A stretch of DNA of 64,000 nt from Diadema setosum (Eukaryota; Echinodermata; Echinoidea; Diadematoida; Diadematidae), in contig CM067064.1 of the NCBI GenBank assembly GCA_033980235.1, forward strand, positions 33,511,497 to 33,575,496. The letters run 5' to 3'. Positions 56,184-63,252 of this stretch are shown one piece after another. Each line of letters starts with the position of its first letter. Position 1 is the first letter of the stretch. The notes beneath the pieces are model-generated. The model saw only the letters and a list, made by a program, of their open reading frames with translations, was not told the origin of the DNA and did not search any database. The position numbers and the translations under genes were made by a program.

Positions 56184-58654
56184 GGAGAGGAAGAGAGAGG
56201 CAAATTTCCAGAGAATGTTTTCTTTCCTCTTTCTCTGTCTTTCTTTCTTTCTGATAATATTGTTTTTTCCTCTTTCGAGGACATAGATGTGTCTGCATCG
56301 AAGAAATAAAGCCTTTCAGAGAATCACCTGATCATCTAACTGGGCTTGTTGTTGTTGTGGTTTTTTTTTTTCTACGTGGGTATATGGCATGGCCTGTTGT
56401 ATAGAGTTCTGTGTGTGCGACCTTGAGCCGATGGCTTTGGAGGAGATAGTTTGACAAAAAAGGCACAGGAAGACATGAGGCCTGCGCTCTCGCGATTACT
56501 TATATAGATTCCTTTCTTTTTATACCTGATATAACAAGATACCTGATATAGGGATGAGATTTCAGCAGTGTATAATGAGATTCCACAGTGGCTGTTTCAG
56601 ATTTGCTGCACAGCATATATTCCCCTCGTTGCAGAAGCGGGTTGTCATGGCCAAGAGTTTTGTGTGATGATTTCTTTGCAAGACATGACAGAGAGAGACA
56701 ATCGTCGTGTGCATGACAGAATGTTGTGAACGCACTTCCCTGCGCATGGCAGAATGTTGTTAACCTTACACGCACTCCCATGGCCTGGCGACAATATGTC
56801 ATGCGCAGGGAAGCGTGTTAACGACAATCTGCGATGTGCACAATGATTTGTCATGTTTGAAAGGCTTCAGTCTCACCTGCTGCTTACATTCTATGAAGAA
56901 ATGCCCATGCCTGTTGTGAGGGGGGAATCAGATTCAACAGTTAACACAATAAACAGGAACAGGCAATTCAAAATGTGCTGTGTAGGCATGTATGCAAATG
57001 ATGTATCCTTACTATACATACAATCGCACATGCATATAGATACACGTGCATACATTCAGATAACCACAAGTTTCAAACCATCTTGAAATATAGCAGTTTG
57101 TAAACTCAGCTGATCCCAACAAACAATAAAACATTGCTGTGATAGTGAATTTGTAGCAACCTCGTCTAGCATTTGTGACCGTGCATCATAGAACCAACAT
57201 ATTAAAAGTTGCACACACCTAATTTGTGCGAGGACTCAAAATAGGTGAAGCTGGTCAACCTAGTCAGTCTTGAGTTTTTCATGTTTTCTGAAAGAGCAAC
57301 ACTTCTACATTATGGTAAAGTTAGGGATCATGAAACAAACGGGAAATTGTGTTTTCAGCTGTTTTCCTAAAACACTTTTCGTAGAATAGTGTGATTAGGT
57401 GTGTCTTAGAGAAATTTTTTCATTTCTTAAAAACCCTTCATACACTATTCACTTTCAACTCTTGTAACTTCAGAAGTGATAATGCTAATGCTTTGAAAGT
57501 TTATATTAGTCATGGATAGATAATGTGTTAATAGTAATAGAGCATGGTCAATTTCTGCATAACTTGGTAATCCATTCATTGTTGCTATGAACTTTTACAT
57601 CCTGCTCTTTGTCCCATTCATTGCACTAGCACTTGTGGTAGAAGATTAAAGGACAAGTTCACCTTCATAAACATAAGGATTGAGAGAATGCAACAATATT
57701 AGTAGAACACATCAGTGAAAGTTTGAGGAAAATTGGACAATCGATGCAAAAGTTATGAATTTTTAAAATTTTTGTGTTGGAACCGCTGGATGAGGAGACT
57801 ACTACAGCTTGTGAGTCATATGCGTACAACAGTACTGTATAAAGAAAATGTAAAGAAAATTCAACATATTTTCAGTTTTTTCGCATAATAAAAGAGCACT
57901 TGACTTGCCTCTTTCTAAAGGCAGGGGGAAGAATATTACCCATAACATTTGTCGGTAACGAGTCGGGAATGTGTACTTTTTTCAAAAGATGAAATTTTGT
58001 GAAATTCTCAAGTTATATTTTCCTTATATTGTTGTATGCATGTGACATCTAAGTTATTCACACACTGCAGTAGTCTTCTCATCCAGTGGTTACTGCACAA
58101 AAACTTCAAAAATCCGTAACTTTTGAACGGATTGTCCGATTTTCCTCAAACTTTCAATGATGTGTTCTATTAATATTGCACCATTCTCTCAATCCTTATG
58201 TTTATGAAGGTGAACTTGTCCTTTAAGTTCTTGAATAGACCCTATACTTCACAGCCCCTTTTCTCAGTACACACTTTTCCAGAAGAAGTTGTACTTTCTT
58301 TCCAATATTTAGATATGTTACGAGAGTCCATTTGCATTCAGTTATATATCATTTTAAAACTTAAGAGTCTGCCCTTTCAGAATTTACTCCTTTGTGATGC
58401 AGGGTCACATTTGAAGAAGTTCAGACTCTCTAGTCTTTGTGTCTTCATCACCACATGCAAACATTGTTTCATATTTCCTGCATCAAGGTAACGATGAGCC
58501 AACCGTGTACACTCATGTGGGGATGAGGAGGAGTCCAGCCAGTCGAGATGTCCTTGACTTTCTCTTTGTGCCTGCTGACAGCCATCCAGCCTCCCTGCCC
58601 GTCTACGACATGGAATTTGACACCGAGGATGGCCAATTTGATGATGCGGACTGA
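38476..58654 (+). CDS. Seven-exon leucine-rich repeat protein gene (651 aa predicted)
   Basis: Joining 38476-39518, 46890-47121, 49051-49182, 50790-50915, 53682-53787, 54937-55086 and 58488-58654 gives 1956 nt, one open frame of 651 codons plus stop. All introns are GT-AG. Residues about 52-470 contain 17-18 LRRs of 23 residues with the pattern L-x-x-L-x-L-x-x-N-x-L-x-x-LP-x-x-F-G-x-L, like intracellular SHOC2/LAP-type repeats, so a protein-interaction scaffold is likely. Repeat 12 is irregular, with about a dozen extra residues (QMEIERQAFQNG). From residue 470 on the protein is non-repetitive, Ser/Glu/Asp-rich and ends DTEDGQFDDAD. No signal peptide, membrane segment or kinase domain is seen, which suggests a cytosolic or nuclear protein. 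I do not recognise an orthologue. The start at 38476 is preferred because a likely acceptor precedes it; an in-frame ATG at 38449 is the alternative. Confidence 0.88.
39795..40560 (-). other. Probable 3' UTR and flank of the LINE fragment; CA/CCA-rich
   Basis: Intronic sequence rich in ACACACC and CCACC words directly downstream (minus strand) of the ORF2 fragment. No coding signal is seen. Confidence 0.4.
40567..41603 (-). pseudogene. L1/Tx1-like LINE ORF2, C-terminal fragment
   Basis: On the minus strand, three successive frames give: LKAPSFYLEMLAAWKDLY ... MTFADLYVWNVYHLEQLFD (41229-41570), then LREFQYKLHGAINTKEQLLK with a CSFC ... HLFWNCEKVKSLW zinc-like cluster (40827-41138), then LYNTLILIVKCMLYKARSQL ... 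KSGLHLLKWE (40567-40758). This is the usual order for the region after the reverse transcriptase in L1/Tx1 ORF2. Frameshifts separate the three parts. It is in the first large intron of the LRR gene and antisense to it. It shares its domain order with the copy at 287-968. Confidence 0.78.
41732..42503. mobile_element. piggyBac-like non-autonomous element (TTAA ends)
   Basis: The element is bounded by TTAA at 41732-41735 and 42500-42503. Inside these, the terminal inverted repeat is CCCTAACTAGGCCGGG (16 bp, perfect). A second inverted block of G run, CCTCC(C/G)AGG and C run lies just inside each end. Cleavage at TTAA and termini starting CCC are known features of piggyBac transposons. The 772-bp interior is AT-rich without an open frame, so transposase would have to come from elsewhere. 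Confidence 0.72.
43127..43278. repeat. Foldback repeat
   Basis: TTTGATGAAAATTGGTTTTC and GGCTGAGATATC on the left pair with GATATCTCAGCC and the inverse of the rest on the right, about 40 bp per arm with a few mismatches. Confidence 0.8.
43418..44225. repeat. Tandem duplication, about 418-bp period
   Basis: The text CCACAAATT(T)GAGACGGAACTCTC recurs at 43421 and 43840, and AACATGTGAGGAGCTACTTC recurs at about 43661 and 44079. Two diverged units are present; no coding frame is seen. Confidence 0.8.
45140..45403. repeat. Tandem duplication, about 164-bp period
   Basis: CACAAAACTTGCACA(A/G)AACAAGAAGTGGCAT occurs near 45150 and 45314, each followed by GAC(A/G)GCCTTTAA(A)TTA and a CGGCTG. Confidence 0.78.
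45791..46756 (-). CDS. LINE ORF1-like protein (L1/Tx1-type)
   Basis: The open frame has 321 codons. After a basic, proline-rich N-terminus come a long heptad-type coiled coil (about residues 75-158, for example KIDNLNHQIDTKIDKLNEQI), an RRM-like part (MNLLFYGVQEQKNE at 159-172 to PIIVKFLSMTDQDDVLSAF at 223-241) and a C-terminal domain (about 262-321). This is the architecture of L1-type ORF1p, an RNA-binding chaperone that trimerises through the coiled coil. The true start may be the Met at residue 31 (MSQPRPYTRA). A glutamine-rich patch, EQQQRQPQ, lies near residue 242. No matching ORF2 endonuclease follows directly. It lies antisense in the LRR gene, about 130 bp upstream of an exon. Confidence 0.85.
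   Translation of the reverse strand: MTGYIMEGRVFKRLSTTARVRYRISKELARMSQPRPYTRATSSKQHTPGGAGPGDRASSPHGQGPSNAEHKRDIANLSATISSKIDNLNHQIDTKIDKLNEQISDINKRFTELDKSLEFNDAKISDVEKEIPIVRSALENEIKKLEEKMTLMEIYNRKMNLLFYGVQEQKNENILETLQNVFDKLGMDDSRAKNIKFANAHRLPARRGSGIAEEPQCPPRPSPIIVKFLSMTDQDDVLSAFEQQQRQPQRATPDQRAPPPSRITVRTDLPPALKIRWGILAKAAYKLRKEKGVSTRIKLQGVNLILQSKEKGTTGWSLVEE
46890..47121 (+). CDS. LRR gene, coding exon 2
   Basis: The acceptor is CTTTCTTAG|ACACC and the donor AACCAG|GTTTGG. It completes the codon for Arg348 and encodes HLRLDENLLHGLPDSFGDLQ and LRRs 13 to 15, ending in phase 0. The 7.4-kb intron before it holds LINE ORF1, LINE ORF2 and a TTAA element. Confidence 0.92.
47390..49040. other. LRR intron 2, no further gene
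   Basis: GGGGTT/AAGGG-rich text at 47880-48130 is low complexity. Otherwise I see nothing supportable. Confidence 0.45.
49051..49182 (+). CDS. LRR gene, coding exon 3
   Basis: The acceptor is CTGTTTCCAG|CTGCGG and the donor GACGAT|GTGAGT. It has 44 codons in phase 0 on both sides and encodes LRDLPPSFCDLANLQTLDLV and the last regular repeats. Confidence 0.93.
49323..49365 (+). repeat. G-run with GAGGA breaks
   Basis: Forty-three bases, almost all G, in the intron sense strand. Confidence 0.88.
49770..50595. mobile_element. Diverged copy of the TTAA MITE, split by another repeat
   Basis: The left part (49790-49905: TTCAGCATATTTTC, GAAAGAACACTTGCTTCT, AACATGTGTCAGTAACAAGT) and the right part (50395-50595: GGATTGTCTGATTTTCCT, TAAACTTTCACAGGTGTGTT) match the interior and right arm of the element at 57646-58226. 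Between them lies an unrelated repeat, about 49905-50385, ending ATAACCTCCCTTGGCGGAGG. Confidence 0.6.
49905..50385 (-). repeat. GGAGGTTATG-type repeat
   Basis: Read in reverse it begins TACCTCCGCCAAGGGAGGTT and ATGTTTTCGTTACCATTGGT, then GTTTGTTTGTCCTTGTGCAA, and later CTTGCAGGAAAGGTTGAGAA. The same order occurs at 54640-54800 on the other strand. No coding. Confidence 0.65.
50790..50915 (+). CDS. LRR gene, coding exon 4
   Basis: The acceptor is CACTTCCAG|AACAAC. The donor is placed at CAACTG|GTCAGT, giving 42 codons in phase 0 (NNFELDIPEVYQLDSR ... EEEGNQL). A stronger-looking donor 11 bp upstream (GAGG|GTAATC) would force a stop in the next exon, so it is not used in the model. Confidence 0.82.
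51030..51180. repeat. Outer copy of the AGCGCGCTA repeat
   Basis: GGGAAAGTTCCGAAATAGCG through GATTTTTATTGGGCTGAC recurs at 51502-51646. Words AAATAGCGCGCTA and AATTAGCGCGCTA abound. Confidence 0.8.
51190..51861. repeat. Repeat P copy interrupted at its palindrome
   Basis: The left arm GCATGCCTGTACAGTGATGG plus GGCGATCATTAACGG is at 51286-51320, and the right arm CGATCGCCCCGACACTGTAC plus AGGCATGC is at about 51667-51694. The intervening element is 51323-51663. Compared with 29091-29395, this copy has longer arms and a filled centre. Confidence 0.8.
51323..51663. mobile_element. 341-bp TIR element inside a palindrome
   Basis: The ends are AATAGGCGTTTTCAC and its exact inverse GTGAAAACGCCTATT. 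The interior is made of repeated AAATAGCGCGCTATTTGATA and ATGTGAATACAAATTAGCGC words and contains GCGATCGC. No open frame. Class unknown. Confidence 0.78.
51862..52980. other. No gene seen; possible LINE tail at 52030-52060
   Basis: AATAAAATCAAATCATATCA and two more ATCAAAT repeats resemble a LINE 3' tail. Nothing else is supported. Confidence 0.4.
53262..53308. repeat. Hairpin, 47 bp
   Basis: AAGTGGTCCTAATAGAAGGT pairs with ACCTTCTATTAGAACCACTT (one mismatch); the loop is only a few bases. Confidence 0.88.
53682..53787 (+). CDS. LRR gene, coding exon 5
   Basis: The acceptor is TTTCTCCGCAG|ACAAAT and the donor GATGGAG|GTAAGT. It encodes TNSLVLALKKGDSIWKSHVA and an acidic stretch, LEEDEMRSSEG, and leaves in phase 1. 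Confidence 0.88.
54110..54510. repeat. Complex foldback repeat
   Basis: GCGTTTATCAACTC (54118) is inverted as GAGTTGATAAATGC (54425). Between them GAAACAGGTTTCC, GAAAGCC(G) and GCAAAGCTGTTTTGA words recur in both orientations. 54256-54283 is a perfect 12-bp stem with a 4-base loop. Confidence 0.7.
54640..54800 (+). repeat. GGAGGTTATG-type repeat, better-preserved end
   Basis: ACCTCCACCAAGGAAGGAGG, TTATGTTTTCATTGGCATTG and CTTGCAGGAAAAGTTGATAA. The reverse of this order is seen at 50200-50385. Confidence 0.65.
54937..55086 (+). CDS. LRR gene, coding exon 6
   Basis: The acceptor is CACATTCTCAG|GGAGTG and the donor CTTTCA|GTAAGT. It encodes a Ser/Glu-rich segment with SDREGSELCSDGRASPSVEW and NWDMELEEDCHPF, phase 1 on both sides. 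A minus-strand frame over the same bases is a shadow. Confidence 0.9.
55278..55530 (-). repeat. Reversed single copy of the 13-24 kb array sub-repeat
   Basis: The segment starts CTAGCAGCACCCGTGGAAAT and continues with CATTGACATTTGCCCTGCAT, CCCGCCCGTTGAAAAAAAAA, CATGAGCCC, TGGCGTATGTCATGAATAAT and AATCCCACCCAACGACAAT. Each is the reverse complement of consecutive landmarks in the array sub-repeats (compare 18000-18320). It lacks the block containing GCTTCGACGGGAAGAATC. It sits in the LRR intron before the last exon. Confidence 0.85.
55858..56355. repeat. Diverged direct duplication around GT/GA tracts
   Basis: TTCTTTCTGATGTTCTTTCA ... CAGACCTTTCATAGAATTAC (55858-55940) resembles TTCTTTCTGATAATATTGTT ... 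AAGCCTTTCAGAGAATCACC (56241-56330), about 385 bp apart. A CT run at 55831-55857 and a GT then GA run at 56121-56200 adjoin them. Confidence 0.6.
56121..56200. repeat. (GT)n(GA)n microsatellite
   Basis: About 54 bp of GT followed by a GAGAGAGGGAGAGG tract. Confidence 0.92.
56729..56819. repeat. Inverted repeat, 20-bp arms
   Basis: AACGCACTTCCCTGCGCATG (56729-56748) pairs with CATGCGCAGGGAAGCGTGTT (56800-56819), with two mismatches. Confidence 0.75.
56860..57640. other. Intron sequence, no further feature
   Basis: No gene or repeat that I can support. Confidence 0.4.
57646..58226. mobile_element. 581-bp MITE with TTAA ends and long inverted arms
   Basis: Left: TTAAAGGACAAGTTCACCTT, then CATAAACATAAGGATTGAGA. 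Right: the inverse, ending GGTGAACTTGTCCTTTAA. The arms pair over roughly 140 bp with mismatches (for example AAAGTTTGAGGAAAATTGGA against TCCGATTTTCCTCAAACTTT). TTAA at both outer edges fits a piggyBac-type target. A diverged relative is at 49770-50595. It lies in the LRR intron, about 260 bp before the last exon. Confidence 0.8.
58488..58654 (+). CDS. LRR gene, last coding exon
   Basis: The acceptor is CCTGCATCAAG|GTAACG. It encodes NDEPTVYTHVGMRRSPASRD and the acidic end MEFDTEDGQFDDAD, with the TGA stop at 58652-58654. An AATAAA lies at 58710-58715 in the 3' UTR. Confidence 0.92.
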
Positions 58655-58709
58655 TGGGAGAAGATTTTTTTGTCACCAAACTTTTCATCCATGTCACAGA
58701 ACGGTCACA

Positions 58710-58715
58710 AATAAA
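58710..58715 (+). promoter_or_regulatory. Candidate polyadenylation signal
   Basis: AATAAA 55 bp after the LRR stop codon. A very short 3' UTR would result; the true signal may lie further on. Confidence 0.3.
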
Positions 58716-58809
58716 AGGTTTCCTCCAGGGCACCGTGAAATTGGCAACTTTTGAGTTGCTATGGAAATGGGGAAGGTGGCATATTTTGAGTGCAATCTCT
58801 GAGTATCAT

Positions 58810-59022
58810 TACTGTAAAAGTGGATATTTTCGCGTAACTAGTTTTTCGCGCTCGGCCCGGTAAGAAGAGTTTCGCGTGTTTTTAATTCCGTGGAATCAAG
58901 ACAGTAAGTACGGGAACATATGGCAAGCAAAAATATTCGCATGCTTTTATTTTCGCGTTAGTTTGTGGTTGCGCAAAATGTGCGAAAATTTCAACACTGC
59001 GAAAATTTCCTCTTTTACAGTA
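58810..59022. mobile_element. 213-bp MITE with TACTGTAAAAG ends
   Basis: TACTGTAAAAG at the left and its inverse CTTTTACAGTA at the right, with inner TTTTCGCG/CGCGAAAA-type words. The TA at each end fits a TA-target element. It probably lies just downstream of, or within, the LRR gene's 3' end. Confidence 0.82.
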
Positions 59023-59557
59023 GTGTGATATCTAAACCAAATGCTTACACAAAAACGCTTCCAAATTGAATTTACCAATGTGGTTGCTTTCATTGACAAA
59101 CTCGCAATACTACACCTTGAAATGCATGAATATTGAGTGAGCACTGTCATCGTGTATTCACTGGCATTGGAGATTCATAGTTCATTCTTGTTTTGAAAAG
59201 AACTACCAAGAATGCTTTCAATTGTGTGGTAAATGGAGGTAGAAATTTAGAAAAGAAAAAGAAAACAGTTCCCTTCCATAATGAATTAGTGTTGTCAAAC
59301 AAATGTCATGTTGCTATACAAATACCTGTGACATGTCTAAGACAAGGCATTCTTTTAAAGACAAAAAACATCAGTCTTTCACATCATATCAATTGCCAAT
59401 ACACCAGTTACAGGGGTTCGATATAATGCATAGTCCAAAACATTATGATAAGTTCTTTAGGCTGTGTGCAAGGACTTCAGAAATTGTTTGATATTTGTGA
59501 CAGATGTGTATGCACCAGATAAGTTAATTTCTGTTCAGTGATTTAGTGGTAAGTATT
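59023..59557. other. No recognisable feature
   Basis: AT-rich sequence; nothing supportable. Confidence 0.4.
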
Positions 59558-59660
59558 AAGGTTAGAGTAAAGATTAGGTTTAGGGTTAGGTTTAGGGTTA
59601 GAGTTTGGGTTAGGGTTAGGTTTAGGTTCAGGATTTAGGATTATGGTTAGGGTCAGGGAA
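59558..59660 (+). repeat. Interstitial telomere-like repeats, degenerate
   Basis: GTTAGGGTTAGG/TTTAGGG-type units over about 100 bp, with many one-base variants (TTTGGG, TTCAGG, GGTCAGG). Confidence 0.82.
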
Positions 59661-60392
59661 AGGGTGTGGGGTAACTGCCCATGGGGTAATTGCCCTAGGC
59701 CAGTCCCGATAGCTTGCTTATAAATTCGAATCATGGGTAAGTGCATGGTCAATGTCCGACCAACTGCGCATACAATAATCAGAACTGGTCACATGAACTC
59801 GAGCATGTTTTAAATTGTTGAAAGGTGTCTTAGAGAGGAAGAGTGTTGCAGGCAGCAGGGCAACTGTTTTATTTTTCTTCCACCAAAGAAGAGGCACCAT
59901 TGGTTGAAGCTGAGGTCACGACAACACCACAGAAAAGGCTCCACTAGTTGTGGCTGGAGACACAACAAGAGGCAGCCATTTATTTTGACCACTACCAAGG
60001 GACCTAGTTTGCCGTAAGCTGCAACCACATTCACAAGGATGACACACAATTTGTTGTGCCTCAGTTTTTGACCAGCACTGCCACTTATAGGGACTTTTCT
60101 TTGTTTGCCACAAGGTGCCACTGCTCATGATGGCATTGTAGTCGATATCGCATACTATAATACATGTACCAGACACTTTCGCGAGGAGCCAAGATTTGCT
60201 AAATCAAAACGCAATTTGTTTCTACACAATGTATTGAATGCCAATACAATGCTATACAATGTACTAGTACCGTACTACATTGCAGTATGTATGCTAGTAT
60301 AGCTGTAGTGTGCATTCAATTTTGTTGTGTGATTGTGACCACCAGCAGTGTATGTGCTCAGCATATCTCTCGGTCACTATTTTTTTTTTTTT
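59661..60392. other. No gene recognised
   Basis: A minus-strand frame of 103 codons (59810-60121) has no recognisable motif. A T run precedes the next element. Confidence 0.4.
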
Positions 60393-61473
60393 ATGCCTCC
60401 GCCACGAAGTGGTGCCGGAAGCATTATGTTTTCGGGTTGTCCGTCCGTCCGTCCGTCCGTAATGGATTTTGTGGACAGCGTAACTAAAAAACCTTTTGAG
60501 GTATCCTAATGAAACTTGGCATGTATGTGTATTAGGGGGTGAAGTTGTGCCTATCAACTTTTGGGTGCACATGCTCATGGTCAAAAGGTCAAGGTCAAAT
60601 ACTTAAAATTTCACTATTTCCACCATATCTATGCAATGCCTGAACATATTTTCGAGAAACTTAGTGTATACATGTATTACCCAATTAAGATTCTCTGGTG
60701 AAAGTTTGGGATCATTAAAACTTCATTTTTTTCTCCGTACCTTGGAAATTGTTCAAGGTATCTTCATGGAACATAGTATATATACATGTACTGACTGGCA
60801 GTGATTATCTAGATAAGTTAGGGTTCATGGGGTCAGGGGTCAAGGTCAAGGGCAAGACTTCAAAATTTGACTATTTCCCTCATATTTATGCAATGCCAGC
60901 AGGATTATCTTTTTTTTTAACACTTGGTGTATGCATGTGTAACCTAATAGAGATTCTCTGGAAACTTTCTTTTTTTTTCTTTTTTTGTTTGCCTCAAAGG
61001 TCAAAAGGTCAAAGATCAAGGGAAAGTGCTGAACTAACTTTTTCCTCCATATCTCAGAAGTGGCTCAAGTTATCTTGAAACTTACTACATATTTATGCAT
61101 TTTCTGCCTGAGAGTGATTATCCTATGAATTTTAGGGTCAAAGGCCAGATGAAAATGGTAACAATTTACTTTTCAAAATAGAAATTGCACTTTTTTTTCC
61201 ATACCTTGAAAATTACTCAATGCATAAACTTATGAATGGGTCAAAGTCAAGTTAAAGTCCTTAAATCCCCAAATACATGCTCTCCTATTCATCCATTTAA
61301 ACCTAGGTCAAGGAAGGTGAACATTCAACACATTTGTGACAAACTTGTCATTTTAATATTTTGCCAATTTTGTGAAAATGTAATCACACATTGTCCACAT
61401 GTACTATAGACCTATTAGGAGAATCATGCATTATGGCAGAGGCATACCAGTCGCCTTAGCGACATTTCTAGTT
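60393..61473. mobile_element. AGGTCA-rich dispersed element, copy 3 (shorter)
   Basis: Same start (ATGCCTCCGCCACGAAG, with GGAAGCAT instead of GGAGGCAT) and same end (GACATTTCTAGTT). The internal 145-bp direct repeat is reduced to one and a hexamer cluster near 60710 is deleted. The T run before the start is the same as at 11761. Confidence 0.83.
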
Positions 61474-61714
61474 TTTTATGGTTGGCAGTTCGCTAAAGTT
61501 TCATGCAGTGAGAAAGGCCGTTGACTTCCATTTGTGAAAGTTTCATGCTGCAAATATTTGTAGTTTTACAGTACTGTTAGGCATTACCGAAACAGGGCAT
61601 TGCTTACCTCACCACCGTTAGTTCTTGACCAAACAAGGAAATAAAGACAACCATTTACTGAATTACGAAGGGTCATCAAAATGAACATCTAATACTGTGG
61701 CAGTTGACCTAACT

Positions 61715-62123
61715 ACTAGCTGCATTCACACACACCCAAAGTTAAAAAACAAGTTTTATAATGCAATGCAAAAACTGGTGATTTGTGTGTGGGACACACA
61801 CACACACACACACATTTACACAAAGCCAATTATTCTGATCCCATTAAAATGCGAAAAGTGGTCCCAATTTATTTTTCTGAAACATCTCAATGATTTGCCA
61901 TGTGCAGAGCGTGTGGGAACAGCGTGCAGAGACTTTATCAATTTTTAAAATCCCATAATGCAACTCGCCACAGTAGGTCCGTGCACATGAATGCTTGGGA
62001 TCACATTCCAGTCATAAGCATCTCAATAACTTGTCATGAGCAGCTTATGTGAACTTTGACAAATGAAAGCAATTTCTGCATAGCGATGCAAAAACCAATA
62101 ACTCCAGTGTGAATGCGGCTAGT
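61715..62123. mobile_element. 409-bp element with terminal inverted repeats
   Basis: ACTAGCTGCATTCACAC at the left and GTGTGAATGCGGCTAGT at the right (one mismatch). Inside are a CA run (61796-61814) and no coding. Class not resolved. Confidence 0.72.
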
Positions 62124-62690
62124 GCTCACAAGTATCTCATCACCTTTTACTTCATGATGAATGTGAGGATACAAATAAACCTGCATGTAAATGACCTGGA
62201 TTATGGTCTGTTCTGTTATTTTACTTGTTCTAAAGAAGATGAGAATTATTCCTGTTGTGTAATTTCTTTGTTTGATTCATTGCCCACGAAGAGGTGCTGA
62301 TGGAATATGTTCATTATTTATCATTATTCTCTATACCTATTCTCTCATTCTTTGTCTCTTTTATAACATTTTTTTCTTTTTCTAGGTATAATACAAAGTA
62401 CTTTTGCTATAATTAATGTCTCAGATCACATCTGTTTATTTCTCATCTGATTACACAACATTTAAAGATGAACACAATTTATCAAGACTGGTCTGTTGAT
62501 CCATGTCCTTGTTGATTTTTTTTTTCCCATCAATTTTCTATATTATATCTTAACATTGGTATTTCCAAGACAAGAGAGCCATAGTTTTGCGATTAAAGTT
62601 CATTATTGTTTTGTAGATATGCCTTTCTCGTCGTGTGCCATATTTTCATGTGGTGTTGAATTGAGTCAGTGAAATGTACACCTAGGTAAT
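62124..62690. other. No recognisable feature
   Basis: AT-rich sequence; nothing supportable. Confidence 0.4.
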
Positions 62691-62695
62691 AATAT

Positions 62696-62860
62696 ACAAA
62701 TAGTGAATGGTCACGAGTGCAATGGTACGAGATTTCGCACGAGGTGAAAGATAGAGGCGCTCTATTCAACGAGGCGAAGCCGAGTTGAATAGTGCGCCTC
62801 ATCTTTCACCGAGTGCGAAATCTCGTTCCATTGCACGAGTAAAGACCATACACTATTTGT
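62696..62860. repeat. 165-bp imperfect hairpin
   Basis: ACAAATAGTGAATGGTC at the left pairs with GACCATACACTATTTGT at the right; inner arms include GAGATTTCGCAC and GTGCGAAATCTC, then GAGGTGAAAGAT and ATCTTTCACC. The centre is near 62778. Confidence 0.85.
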
Positions 62861-63252
62861 TTTATACAACACCTCAAGCGTCAACGAATTTGGTACTCAC
62901 AGATTCTCGAAATTAGCACAGAAATGGCAACCATTTTCCGTGAAAGACGAATGAGTAGCCTCACAGTCGCAGTCACCGTGTATGTACGTTAACGTGTACT
63001 GTTTGGTACGTTCGTACGCAAAACGAAGTTGTTTACAAAAATAGTGACAAAAGTACGCGCTTGTAAGCGCGCTTGTAGTTGTTGAGTGCGCGCAGCACAT
63101 GTTTGTTTATTGTGACATCAGAGCGCATGCAATAGAACATTTTGATCGAACCAAAATTGCACGCTGAGACAGCCAGAGCGTGCAGTAGAACTGTCACGTG
63201 ATGGGCAATCGACCAATCGGATAGCTACATTCTAAATAGGTGTTGTATAAAA
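62860..63252. mobile_element. TIR element adjoining the hairpin
   Basis: TTTTATACAACACCT at 62860 and its exact inverse AGGTGTTGTATAAAA at 63238-63252. The interior is CpG-richer than its surroundings (GCGCGC, ACGTACG words), and GACCAATCGG lies near the right end. The hairpin just before it may be part of the same mobile unit. Confidence 0.7.
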
